Source: Formicarius rufipectus (Eukaryota; Chordata; Aves; Passeriformes; Formicariidae). Taken from it: a stretch of DNA of 64,000 bases. The number at the start of each line of letters is the position of its first letter. Position 1 is the stretch's first letter. The notes under the pieces are model-generated. The model worked only from the letters and a program-made list of their open reading frames with translations. It was not told the origin of the DNA and did no database searches. The stretch covers positions 171,740 through 235,739 of the forward strand of contig VXAU01001757.1 in assembly GCA_013399695.1 (NCBI GenBank). The letters run 5' to 3'. Positions 1-37,800 of this stretch are shown here, in pieces. Both the position numbers and the translations under genes were made by a program.

Positions 1-1828
1 GGCACTGATGCTGTCAATTTATTTTTGCACATGAGTGTTGCTGGATGACCTGGGTTCTGAATAAAGCACAACTTGTTTTGCACTTTTGTGTGCATTTGTA
101 CTGGTTGGGACTGGGGTGGTGGGGGAGACGTTTAATGTGTTTTTTTTTGTTTGACTGTATTTTTTTTTTTTTAATTTGAAGCACAGAAGCTGAGACTTGC
201 TTAAAAGTTTTCCAACTTCCTGTTTTTCTGTTTGACATAACTTGCCCATCTGTCCTTTGCCAACCCCCCCAAAGGAAACAGGAAGATTTCCCTGTCTCTG
301 AAGCAACCAGCTGCCTTAACCATAAAGATCATGGAGAACACAAAGTTTGTGCTTTTAAGATGAGGTGGTGGTGAACACTAATTCCACTTGTTTTTTCCTG
401 CCTCTGTGGCATTCAAAACAAACCACACATTTAAAAATAGGCAGTGTCAAATCTTGTCCAGTTTTCAGCTCTAGGCTATTGCAACTTGCTTGCCTGCAAG
501 GGAGCTGAAAGGGTTTGAGAGTATTTTTAGTCAGATGTTAGGAATATTGGTGGTGGTTATGTGGGATCTGGATTCCAGTAGTGATACTGCACATTTTGAG
601 GCTGTTCCTTCCTCTGTTATAATTAGTTGTGTATACAAAACAAAAGGACAAACCAGTTAAAGGTCTCATAAATTGGAGGAACAAAACAAATGCAGTACAG
701 GTCATAGGCAAATGAGATTCTTTTTTTTCCTTTATACACCTCCTTGAGTAGATATAAAAGACTGATACTAGGAAATAACTGTTTGACATAATAATCAAAT
801 TGAATGTAATATTAAAAAAATGGGGGAAAAAAATCATGGGAGATAGATGGAGGGGAAAAAAAGGCTGGATCTTGGAACTGGAGAATTAATTTCATTTGAC
901 TATGTTGGGCCTGACCTGAGAAGCAGTTACTGCTGTGGAAATCATTAGAGACTTGTGAATCTAGGCAAGAAGGGAGGTGCTGTGTGAAACCCAGAGGGCT
1001 TTGAAGGTGCTGATTCTAGAGGTGTTGCACATATCTTATCTCTGTAGATGATATTCTTTTGAACCACAGCTAGTGAAGTCCTTCTGCTTCTCTGTCTGGG
1101 CAGTAAAGGATTCCCTCCTCAGTAATGTGGCAACAAGTATGGTATAGGTGCAATGTGACTATAGACCTGAGCTATGTATTCCTGCCCCAGCACAGGTGAA
1201 GAATAGGCAGAAGCAGCTGGATGCCCTGAGCATGGTGTTTCTTGGAGGCACCTGCCCTTCAGCTGCTCAGATCCTCTGTCTCTGCTTGCAGGTGTTGGAG
1301 TCACCTGGAGTCGCTTGCAGGTGTTTGAGTGTTGGGCCAGATGCTTTCACTTAGCGCCTCAGCAAATAGGGATTGAAATCCACTACCCAGGTAGACTTCC
1401 CATAGAATTCCCCAGGTTGTAGCAATAGGCCACTCACCTACTTAGGCTACTACAGTGAGCTGCAGAACATCTGGAGAAACTTATTCACTGCAGTAGGAAG
1501 AACCTGACAAGGAAGAAGCAGTGCATTGACTTCTGGGGCTTGCCAAGAGCCTCATGCCAGGAACAAAGTGGTGGGTTTTGTGTTGAGGCAGAAAGGTTGC
1601 TGCCAGAATGAAAAGGGCTTTTCTCTGAAGCCCAAAACAAGCAGAAATGAAGTTTGACCCAAACAGACCTCCAGGAACTTGGAAAAATCTGTCTGCAAGT
1701 CCAGCTTTCTAGAACTTCCCTTGAGAGTATCTGGTAGCAGGGTGTACATGTGCATGTGTACATGTGGGGGGCTGCTGCCCCCTTTCTACCTCCCTTTCCC
1801 ATGTGCACGCGTTTTCTCTCTCCTGCAG
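1..1828 (+). other. DNM1: DNM1 intron (upstream part cut by the window edge)
   Basis: Ends at the acceptor tctcctgcag (1828). Contains T runs near 150-172. I see no exon or known repeat in it. Confidence 0.8.
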
Positions 1829-27202
<25,374 letters not shown>

Positions 27203-27259
27203 CTTGAGTCTGTGGACAGCTGGCGACGAGCGCCGTGCTGGCGGCTTCCCCATCCCACC

Positions 27260-27300
27260 NNNNNNNNNNNNNNNNNNNNNNNNNNNNNNNNNNNNNNNNN
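27260..27300. other. Assembly gap (41 Ns) in the DNM1 3'UTR
   Basis: A run of N 57 bp after the long-tail stop codon. Flanks are C-rich. Length of the missing sequence is unknown. Confidence 0.99.
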
Positions 27301-28945
27301 CTCCTCTCATCCATCCCACCTCTCTGCCTCCCGCCACCCCTTCCCCGTGTGTTGTAAAACACTCGTGATCGAGCTCTTTGTCTTCGCTCGTGCGTCCTGT
27401 ATTGCTTTGTGAGCGTAGAGTAGCCTTCATTCAGTGGCATGGATCCCTGGAGGACACGGGCTCCTTGGAGAGATCAGCCACAGGGACACCCTTGAGTCCA
27501 AGTGGTGGCTACCTGTCCAGTAATTCCACCTGCCTGGTCTAGCCTGGATTAAGTGTCCTGCCTGCACCACTTAGTTGTAGCACCCAGGACTGGCCTGTAG
27601 CTATTTTCTTGTAGTTAAGACAAAAGCGTGAACTTAGGGGGGGGGAAAAAAAAATATGCTGTTGAAACACATGACACTGTTAGGAACAGCTTAGATGTCC
27701 TGTGCATTAGTTTGACTTCTAAGGTGCAAAATTTCGTGTTGGGAACAGTGCAATCAACCTTCTATCAGAGTGGGGCAGGGAGATGAAGAAAGGGAGGACT
27801 CAATGGATCTAGTCCTGCCAGAGTGAAGTCTGAGATAGCGCACACACCTCGGAGTGCAGGAGCACAGGGCCCTGCCCTGCTCCGCGGGGCTGGGGCTGCC
27901 TGCTGGGGGCGCTCTGGCTCCTGCCAGCAGTGGTCTTTTCACCATCCTTTTTGGCTGACTTTCCTGCCCCCAGCAGGGCGAGGGGAATAGACACGCTGCT
28001 CCCCCCTTGCACACGGACAGCCAAACGTTTCAGGGAGTTTGCTGTGTGATGTTTTGTTGAAAATATCTCTGCTTTGAATAAGCACATCTCTCAGTGTTTT
28101 TGGGGTACTGTGGTGACTTTATTCCGTAGCCTTTTCTTGCATGTGGATGGTACGTGTTTGGGGAAACTTGTAACCGTTGTTGATCACAACTCATCTTAAG
28201 GTTTGGTTTTTACTTCTCATGCTACATGTATTCAAAAATTAAAAAAAAAAAAATACTTGAGAATTAAAAAATGTATCAACCCTGTACATCTCAGATGTCA
28301 TGTCTCTACCAGAGCTGAATGAGCCACCTGTGTTCCAGGCTTTCCTCCGGGCCTGATTCACGTTGAAGTTCTTTTGTTTCAGTGCTACTGCTCTTAATTT
28401 CTGTTGTGGATCCTCTATTGTTCTGACGACAGTTCTTTTCTGTATTTTAACTACTCTTTTACTACTTCTCCCCCTTTTCCTTCCCTTTCCCTTTTCCTTT
28501 CTCTTTGTTTTTCTTGTCTTTAATCTCCAGCCGGCCGGGTAAGGCCAGTCCCGCCCGCCCGGAGAGCCCAAAACCACCATTTGACATGTAGTCCTGCTCC
28601 CTCTGAGACTCTTTGCCTGCTCTTAGCTGTTCTGTCCTGGAATGGTCTGACTCCAATCTCACACATGGCTTGTTTTCTTTGTAATTTGTGACACACACAT
28701 ATCAGCTGTGATTGTAGTGAAACTGGTTTTTTTGGGGGGTTTTGTTTGGGTTTTTTTTTTCTTTCTTTCTTCCCAGCTGCTTAAAGGAGTTAAACAAGTA
28801 TATTGTAGTAATGAGAAACATATCTTTACTGTTATAAATATCTATAAATATATATATAAGATGAAAAATCTATATATGTCCAGGTGTTTAAAGCCATTTG
28901 TGCTTCCATGTGAATTTTAGGAAATACTTAGATAGGAAAAGAATA

Positions 28946-28980
28946 TCTATATACATATATATATATACACACACACACAT
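28946..28980. repeat. TA/CA microsatellite
   Basis: A run of (TA)n passing into (CA)n in the DNM1 3'UTR. It recurs at 30958-30992 in the duplicated copy with the same length. Confidence 0.85.
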
Positions 28981-29150
28981 CCAAAAAGTTAACCAAATCC
29001 CAATGTTGAGTTTTTGAGCTGATTGTTAAATTCTCTGCTGTGTGCAGTTGGGTTATTGTACTACCCCAGACTTGTGGGTGAACTGTCTCAGTGCTGGTAG
29101 TAGCCGTGATGCAGTTTGTGATCTACCTGTCACTCTTGTTTATTGGATGA

Positions 29151-29198
29151 AATAAACTCTCATTTCTGTATAATGAAGATCTCTAAGACTAGAATAAA
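29151..29198 (+). terminator. DNM1: Two AATAAA polyadenylation signals, probable DNM1 3' end
   Basis: AATAAA occurs at 29151-29156 and again at 29193-29198, followed by a T/C-rich stretch. They lie about 2 kb after the DNM1 stop and in the right orientation. The same signals recur 2,012 bp later in the duplicated copy (31163, 31205). Confidence 0.55.
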
Positions 29199-32041
29199 AC
29201 CATCTCTCTTTCTCTTGCTCTTTCTCTGGGTGATTTTCAAGCTGGTTTTGATTATAACCTAATCTTTTCATCCCATAGAGTTTAACAAGCTGTACTTGCA
29301 AGCAGGTGCTGTCACTGGTAGGGAAGGTGGAGCAGATCTGCAGCAGCAGTGGTGTCCAGGAGCTGCAGCAGAGTGAAACAGCTTGTCAGGTGCAGAAGGT
29401 AAACCCCTTTGTAGGAGAAAATTGGTGGAGGTGATTCAGGGATGGGACGTACAGAGGGTGGGAGTTTTGCACACAAACTGCTTCTTAAAAAGGGAGTTTG
29501 GCCTTGGTTGTTTGTAGGACACAGTGAGTGGGCATTGAGCTGTAGTTTCTATGCCAAGGGGTGTCTTTCAGGCCCTAAGCTGAAGTACAGCCCAACCCAG
29601 TGTAACACACAGGGCCAGCTCCTGCTTGGCAGTTTCATTTAGGATGAAGTGGGATTTCTTCCCAGGTATGATCTGGGTAACCTGTGCCCTCTATGCCAGT
29701 GGAGTGCTGTGGATCCCAGGTCATGGTCTCTACTTCTCACTGTGACAGCCACATTTCTCTGCAATCCCTGATCTTAGCACTGTCATTCCAACCCTTGCAG
29801 TGATTCCCTAAGCCCCTGTCTACTGGGGCTCCAGCACCACTTCAGGGGGAGACCAGGAGCATTGGACTTGCTGACTGAAACCACTGAGATTGGTACCTGA
29901 TTTAGCCCTGAGTGCTCATGGCTGCAGCTGGCTGTGGTATCTGTGCTATGGTACCTGTGCCATCTCCCTGCAAACACTAATAAGCTAAAATTCTCCTTGA
30001 AGATTTTATTCATAGTAGACACCAATGTGNAGCCAAACGTTTCAGGGAGTTTGCTGTGTGATGTTTTGTTGAAAATATCTCTGCTTTGAATAAGCACATC
30101 TCTCAGTGTTTTTGGGGTACTGTGGTGACTTTATTCCGTAGCCTTTTCTTGCATGTGGATGGTACGTGTTTGGGGAAACTTGTAACCGTTGTTGATCACA
30201 ACTCATCTTAAGGTTTGGTTTTTACTTCTCATGCTACATGTATTCAAAAATTAAAAAAAAAAAAATACTTGAGAATTAAAAAATGTATCAACCCTGTACA
30301 TCTCAGATGTCATGTCTCTACCAGAGCTGAATGAGCCACCTGTGTTCCAGGCTTTCCTCCGGGCCTGATTCACGTTGAAGTTCTTTTGTTTCAGTGCTAC
30401 TGCTCTTAATTTCTGTTGTGGATCCTCTATTGTTCTGACGACAGTTCTTTTCTGTATTTTAACTACTCTTTTACTACTTCTCCCCCTTTTCCTTCCCTTT
30501 CCCTTTTCCTTTCTCTTTGTTTTTCTTGTCTTTAATCTCCAGCCGGCCGGGTAAGGCCAGTCCCGCCCGCCCGGAGAGCCCAAAACCACCATTTGACATG
30601 TAGTCCTGCTCCCTCTGAGACTCTTTGCCTGCTCTTAGCTGTTCTGTCCTGGAATGGTCTGACTCCAATCTCACACATGGCTTGTTTTCTTTGTAATTTG
30701 TGACACACACATATCAGCTGTGATTGTAGTGAAACTGGTTTTTTTGGGGGGTTTTGTTTGGGTTTTTTTTTTCTTTCTTTCTTCCCAGCTGCTTAAAGGA
30801 GTTAAACAAGTATATTGTAGTAATGAGAAACATATCTTTACTGTTATAAATATCTATAAATATATATATAAGATGAAAAATCTATATATGTCCAGGTGTT
30901 TAAAGCCATTTGTGCTTCCATGTGAATTTTAGGAAATACTTAGATAGGAAAAGAATATCTATATACATATATATATATACACACACACACATCCAAAAAG
31001 TTAACCAAATCCCAATGTTGAGTTTTTGAGCTGATTGTTAAATTCTCTGCTGTGTGCAGTTGGGTTATTGTACTACCCCAGACTTGTGGGTGAACTGTCT
31101 CAGTGCTGGTAGTAGCCGTGATGCAGTTTGTGATCTACCTGTCACTCTTGTTTATTGGATGAAATAAACTCTCATTTCTGTATAATGAAGATCTCTAAGA
31201 CTAGAATAAAACCATCTCTCTTTCTCTTGCTCTTTCTCTGGGTGATTTTCAAGCTGGTTTTGATTATAACCTAATCTTTTCATCCCATAGAGTTTAACAA
31301 GCTGTACTTGCAAGCAGGTGCTGTCACTGGTAGGGAAGGTGGAGCAGATCTGCAGCAGCAGTGGTGTCCAGGAGCTGCAGCAGAGTGAAACAGCTTGTCA
31401 GGTGCAGAAGGTAAACCCCTTTGTAGGAGAAAATTGGTGGAGGTGATTCAGGGATGGGACGTACAGAGGGTGGGAGTTTTGCACACAAACTGCTTCTTAA
31501 AAAGGGAGTTTGGCCTTGGTTGTTTGTAGGACACAGTGAGTGGGCATTGAGCTGTAGTTTCTATGCCAAGGGGTGTCTTTCAGGCCCTAAGCTGAAGTAC
31601 AGCCCAACCCAGTGTAACACACAGGGCCAGCTCCTGCTTGGCAGTTTCATTTAGGATGAAGTGGGATTTCTTCCCAGGTATGATCTGGGTAACCTGTGCC
31701 CTCTATGCCAGTGGAGTGCTGTGGATCCCAGGTCATGGTCTCTACTTCTCACTGTGACAGCCACATTTCTCTGCAATCCCTGATCTTAGCACTGTCATTC
31801 CAACCCTTGCAGTGATTCCCTAAGCCCCTGTCTACTGGGGCTCCAGCACCACTTCAGGGGGAGACCAGGAGCATTGGACTTGCTGACTGAAACCACTGAG
31901 ATTGGTACCTGATTTAGCCCTGAGTGCTCATGGCTGCAGCTGGCTGTGGTATCTGTGCTATGGTACCTGTGCCATCTCCCTGCAAACACTAATAAGCTAA
32001 AATTCTCCTTGAAGATTTTATTCATAGTAGACACCAATGTG

Positions 32042-32804
32042 GGTTGAATGAATAGACTCCATCTCTAGTGCTTCCTTCGTGACTGTTCCATGTTGCATTC
32101 TTTATGGGTTGTATCTTCAGCTTCTACACAACTGAGGCAGTAACTGCTCCTTGACCTACCCTGTCCTCTTTTTTTCCCCCCTCACTGGAACTGGTCCACC
32201 TATCCCTGGTGTTACACACAGGGCTGTTACATAGTTTTTGCCTTCAAAAATATTATTTATTCAAGTCAATATTTGAGCCTTATTTTGTTGAACTAGAAAC
32301 CTCTAATCTGATTGTCAAAGGTCAAGGACATCCTGATGAGAACACCAGCTGCCCTGCCCAGGCAGGATAAATCCTGTCCCCTGCTCTCCAGCCTTCTCCA
32401 ACAAAATGTCCTTTTTCCAGCTTAGCAGCTATTTCCTTTTGTTTGGTGCTTGTGGCCCTTAAGAAGCATTTTTCCATTTCTCCTCAAATCAGAGGTGCAG
32501 AGACAGCGCAGTTGCTCCAATTTAAAGCTGAACAATTGTTGCTGCTCTTGGTTCACTCCATGGAAAGCTGAGGTCAGGGAAATGCTCCTAAAGGGAACAA
32601 GGTAAAAAATTAACCTGAAGCTGGGTCTGGATGTGAAATGTTAGCCAAGAGAAACCTCTGAGGCTTGTCTGCAGTCTGACTACCAAAAACATTCATTGAA
32701 AGCTCATCGCTGTCAAGGCAGGTGTTTTCAACAAAGAATTCATTCTTCACTTACCTTTTTTTGGCCTAATTTCAAGGTGATCTGTGCAGAAGAAATACAT
32801 CTAG
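32042..32804. other. Convergent intergenic sequence between DNM1 and GOLGA2
   Basis: No gene recognised. Together with 29199-30029 (and its duplicate up to 32041) this is all that separates the two convergent 3' ends; after removing the false duplicate the gap is about 1.6 kb. Confidence 0.6.
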
Positions 32805-34646
32805 TCAGTGCCCCTCTGAATAAGTTTATTCAGAAAGCAAATTTTTAACAGGATTAAATCACCACTGCAACATACCACAGACCTTCTTCACTGGTCTTGT
32901 CTCCTTCACAGTACTGGAGTAAACACCCAATAAATATTTATTCCATTTACAATAATGCTCTGTATTAAATCACAGCCCTTCCACTGTTAGTTATGATACA
33001 GATTTATGAATATCCTGAGCAGGCATAAACACTGCAACAGGCTTAGTCTCTCTCTTCAAAGAATATACAGCATTTTACACAGATACAGTATGTACACACA
33101 CACCCATGCTGGGAGCTGGGGAGCCCAGTCACTGGTGCTGATAACACACACCACTAGTGCCATTTGAATGAAAGGAGTTCAAAAATTAGCTTCCATCTTC
33201 CCCTGTGTGCCCTTTTTTGTGTATGGAAATACTGAGATGAACCATTTAAAAAAACCAAAACAACACTCACTTAAACTGCCTCTGGCAGTGATAAAAAAAG
33301 CTGCCATACTGGTGTAAAGCTGCACCAGCTTGGACATGAGGAATCGAAGTCTCTCCTGCTGAACAAACACAAAAATTGATACTGTGTTCCTGTGCTTGCA
33401 TCTCCTGTCTCCACAGGTAACAGGGAGGTGATGGTGCTGCTCCAGGCACTGGCCCAGGTTGGTGTTTGATCACACAGCTGGGATGATCAGGCCCCTTAAA
33501 CCTCACCTGTGGGTTCCCTTAAAACTCCCACTGCTGAAAACAGGTAGTTCTTGCCTGAAGGCAAATTCAGTTGCAGAATATTCACATGCAGGTCACTTCC
33601 CCACTTGCACACACAGGAGGTCTGTTTTGCTGCTGCTTCAGGGAGCTCTCTCCTCCCTCCATGTTTTGTTTTCTCCTCAGAATCAGGGCTGTGGCTTCAA
33701 GGCAGTGCCAGGTGCTACATCACTTGCTGATGTGTCCCAGGATCTTACACTTGGGACACAGGATCTTGGTTTCCACCCATCTACTGCACTCCTTACCAAA
33801 ATAGGAGAACAGGAAAGTTCAGGGATGGGGAACTAGAACCCCTGAGAGTCCAGAAATTCAAAACAAAGCATGTTTATTAAGTGGTTTCCTTTTACTTAAT
33901 TTCTCCCATTTCTTAAAATAAATAAAACCTTCAGACACATACAAGTGAAACACATCATCCTTCAAAGTGCAGTTACATTTCCACCCCACTCCCAAGAAGC
34001 ACATAAAGCTCTGTCAAGTAGCCAAAAGACCCCCGAGGCCTCCCCTCGGTCCCTTCGCCTGGCACTGGGAACACACAGGGCTGGAGGTGCTGCCCCAGAG
34101 CTGCTCAGGACAGACTGACAGGCCCCTTTTGAAATACAGGTGCAAGAGAGAGGCTGCAGCAGGAAGGGGGGAGTTTAAGATACATAGTATGAAACAAACC
34201 CAACCTGTTTTAGAGTCCAAGGAGTCCATAACCAGAACCAGTTAGTTACTTTGGGAGCCCTGGAAGGAACAAGGCTGATGACAGTTGTTAGTGATGGATC
34301 AGAACCGTGGCTGTGGCAGCAGAGTCTGGGACAAGGGAGGAAGTCATTTTGCCCAAAGTCATGCCTTTTCCCTCAGCATGGACCTGGCCCAGGTGATGTA
34401 CCAGCACCAGCTGCCTCCCAGGATGAGTTATGAGTCTGCCTGTACTCCAAGCACACCAAGTAACAGAAAAAAGAGAAAGAGAAGATGAGGTCTGATGCTT
34501 GAGTTCATCTGATGCAATCTCTCTTTACTGATGTCTTCAGGAATCTGTTCTGAGCAAGGGCACTGAGCAGAGGTATGGGCACGAACAAGTCTGTTTAAGT
34601 CCTTTCAGGCCCATGGGAAATTGCTGTCAGTAACATTTAGCACCAC
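32805..34646 (-). other. GOLGA2: GOLGA2 3'UTR
   Basis: About 1.8 kb with no credible coding exon. On the minus strand AATAAA occurs at 33878-33873 (proximal) and at 32830-32825 (distal). The distal signal follows sequence typical of a vertebrate 3'UTR (AT-rich, with a short GT run near 33100). The length suits this gene. The exact cleavage site is inferred. Confidence 0.6.
32825..32830 (-). terminator. GOLGA2: Distal polyadenylation signal of GOLGA2
   Basis: AATAAA on the minus strand in the context CTGAATAAAC. A second AATAAA at 33878-33873 may give a shorter 3'UTR. Confidence 0.5.
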
Positions 34647-34897
34647 TTAAACTACCATGATTTTGACCTCATCGTTCTCATCAGCACGGTAGAAGAAGGG
34701 AATGCACGGGTTTTCGGGCAGGGAGCTCAGCCTCTCCTGAGGGTTCTGGATTTCTCTGAGAAGCTGCATTATTTGCTTTGCCGTGGGGTCCTCTTGGTTT
34801 GGCTGAGCAGCTTTACTGTCAACAGCGGGGAAACCGGATTGATGAAGAGCAGCAGCCTCTTGTTCTGCTTCCTCTGACAGATTCACCTCTCGTAACC
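34647..34897 (-). CDS. GOLGA2: GOLGA2 last coding exon with GRASP65-binding C-terminus
   Basis: Enters after a split Gly codon, runs through the conserved TAKQIMQLLREIQNPQERL and NPCIPFFYRADENDE segments, and ends VKIMVV followed by TAA at 34649-34647. The hydrophobic end is the ligand for the GRASP65 PDZ domain in mammals. Confidence 0.95.
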
Positions 34898-37800
34898 CTG
34901 TGAGGAGCACAGACAAGGCAGGCAGGTAACTCCTCCCATCGGGGCACAGCACTGGCACCGAGGGCTGTTCCCCTGCACAGAGCTGCCACTCACCTTCTCC
35001 GTCGGTGGCGTTAAGCTCAATGCGCCTCTCTGCTGGCACCACGCCCTCAGCCTGGCTCACCAGCAGGTCGGGGTTTTGAGCAGCTGCTACATACTTGCTG
35101 TACCATTCATTTCTTTCCCTGACCAGGCGCATCACTAAATCCTGCAGTTCCAGTAGTTTCATCTGCACCAAAGTAAAGGAAAGCACGTGAAACATGCATG
35201 CAAACACAGCACCACAGTCTGCAGTCCTACCCCTGTCACAAATGAGCAGCACCCGGAGGTCTGGACTGTGCAAGTGCTCCCCAGGCCCACCCTGCTTGGA
35301 GCAGTACCACAGGAAAGATCCCTTGCCTTCATCTCCTCCTTATCCTGAGCCAACCTGCTGATATACTCCTCCTTCTCCTGGTGCCGCTGTTTGAGGATAG
35401 CCCTTTGACTCTGGTACAGTGCAATGTACTCCCCTGGAACACAAGAGAAGAGTCAGGAGTGCCAGCCAGAATGGGGTGCAAGCCTTATGGTGAGCATAGG
35501 GCTATGTGCTGTGAGGCTCCAGGAAATCCAGCCCTGCCCAGTTAGGCAGCAGCAGGAGACAGAACTGCTTGGTAGATAGAGGGGCTCCAGCTCCAGAAGC
35601 TTTTGGGGACCTTCTGCTCCCCACAGAAATAAGGCATTAAGCTGTAACCTGTGCTGGTGCTGCCTGAACATACCAATGGTGTCTGTCTCCCCAGACAGCT
35701 GGATGCAGCGGTGCTCCAGCTCCTCCACACGCTCCTTCAGATCAGCCTTCTCACGCATCAGGTCTGTGAAGCGCAGCTGAACACACAAACTGGGGTCAGT
35801 CACGTACACACAGCCCCTGTGCTAAACAAAACACCCCCTGACACGGGCCTGGGCCTGGGGAAAAAACCCTGCTCCTTTACAGCTTGTCTCTGATTTCATG
35901 CTAAAACAGAGCAGAGGAGTGAGCCAGAGAAGGTGTGAAAAGGCATCTCTGCATGGAACAAAGTGTCTTTTAACCTTCTCTTTGCTGGGGCAGCAAAGCT
36001 CTGGTCATACTCAGCTCCAGGATTGCAGACCACTTGCTTTACCCCAGCAGGGTGAAAAGAGTCTTGTCTTCAGCTCTTTCTTTAGGAAAAGACCACAGGT
36101 CAGTCTTAGACCCTTACACTCACAGCCTCTAGGGGTGGGAGGGAAGTTACTCCTGCAAGCTTTCCTGTGCTGAGACAGGCTGTGATGAGGATTTTAGGAA
36201 GGAGCTTCTTATCATGGAACATCTGCTACTTACTCCCCTACAATTTGTGTGTGCTGTTTGACACTGCATCCAAGTCTGGCTGAGCAGAGTAGCAGAGCTG
36301 AAACAGCATAAGATCTTTTGCTTACCTGTAGTTTGTCCATGGCAGTTTTCAAAGCCTCATGAACTTCCACTGGAACAGTATCCATAATGGAACCTGGAAG
36401 GGAAGTGTGCAATTTCCAGTTCCCCCTGGGGCAGGATGCACTCACAGACACAGGTCTGTCTCAGAGCAGCCATGACCAGCTGGCCCAGGCCACCTCATGG
36501 CCACACTGTCCCCAAACTTTGCCAGGGTTTTACCTCCTTCCAGTGCAATGTGATGTTGCTGCTCCTGCCTGAGAGCTGTGATTTGCTGCAGGAGGGTTCT
36601 GCACTGCTGCTTCTGAGCAGCCAGCTGCTGCCTCAGGCCTTCTCGCTCCTGCTCCACTTGGGACATGGCAGAGGTCACAAAAGTGACCTGGGAAGAATTC
36701 CAGAGTGTGAACATTAGTGCTTCCCCTGTGTTCAGTAGGCTCAATGGTGCATCTCAGGACAGAGTAACAGTTTACCTCATTTCATTTATGGCTCTGAAAC
36801 TGAAGTACTATGCGACTGCCCAGGAACTAAACCAGGCAGCAGCTACTGTATCTCCTCTCATTCCCAAGCAGTACAACCACCCAAGTTAAATACTGGCTCC
36901 CATGATACCTGTTTGACTGCAGTATTGTGACTGTACTTGCAAAAAAATCTAGTAGATACTTGACATAATTTCCAAATTGCTTTCAAACTGAAGAGAATAT
37001 CATCATCAAAGCCCCATTAAGGAGCTGCTCTGCCAGCTAAGTTGCCTTCATAAAGAAAGCCACTGCCAGACTTCCAGCCTGTTTTGCAATGATGCTGCAG
37101 AAGTGTTGGCTTCTTGCTGCTGTGCACAGGGAACTGCTGCACTACCCTGATGACTGCACTCAGCTGGTAGGATCACAGCTGATAAACCTTCTTTTCTACA
37201 CATTTCTTTAGAACTAAAACCAAAAATTTTTGACTCACCATTTCTTCATGGCTTTCAAACTTGTCTGGGATCACAAATGAAGATTTTTGGATTTCTTCCA
37301 TCATTGCTTCATCATCTTCTGCAAAAGGAGGAAGATGAACAAGGAGGTAATGCCCCAGAGAGCCCAACTCTGCCTCCTCCCTGAGGGAGCTACTCACCCT
37401 CTAGTTGGTGCAAAATCCTGCCATCCATTTCTGCTGCCAACTGACTGATCTGGGCCTGCAGCTCTTTGTTTTCCTTGGCTACAGCTTCCAGATTTTCCTG
37501 CAAAAGAAGAGGATCACTGAAACTTGCACAAGCCAGACAGCAGTCACTCCATCTTCAGACAGTAACACCACACATACACACAAAAATTGCTGCTGCAGAT
37601 GGGTCTTACTCACCTGTGTAATCACAAAGTCACATCCCAGCATGGAAGGGACTGTGAAAGCTCATCAGGCCCAACCTTTCACTTAATATAGTTAAGCACT
37701 TTTCCTGCCAGCTTTCCACTTGCCCCTTTTTACTGTTACCTTGGTCTGCTGCAGCTCTTTCAGGTGCATTTCCACCGTGACCTTCCCCTGGACCTCCTCA

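Larger units (their letters stand above)
27203..29198 (+). other. DNM1: DNM1 3'UTR (includes a 41-N gap)
   Basis: Non-coding sequence downstream of the long-tail stop. It contains the N gap at 27260-27300, A/T-rich stretches, a TA/CA microsatellite at about 28946-28980, and two closely spaced AATAAA signals at 29151-29156 and 29193-29198. The 3' end is inferred from those signals. From 28019 on, the sequence also occurs in the duplicated copy. Confidence 0.6.
28019..32041. repeat. Exact 2,011-bp direct duplication around a single N (probable assembly artefact)
   Basis: Positions 28019-30029 reappear at 30031-32041 with a constant offset of 2,012 and no difference that I could see, including microsatellites and A runs. 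The only base between the copies is the N at 30030. This is what two overlapping contigs joined without merging look like. The true locus is probably 2,012 bp shorter. Confidence 0.93.

Noticed and set aside
33267..33357. Minus-strand exon-like stretch bounded by cagcag and gtgagt
   Set aside because: It lies within the inferred GOLGA2 3'UTR, the reading frame has no known relative, and no partner exon was found.
34378..34488. Plus-strand frame MDLAQVMYQHQLPP...RKKRKRR after an acceptor-like ccctcag
   Set aside because: It looks protein-like at first, but lies inside the GOLGA2 3'UTR on the opposite strand with no upstream exons I can link; I treat it as chance.
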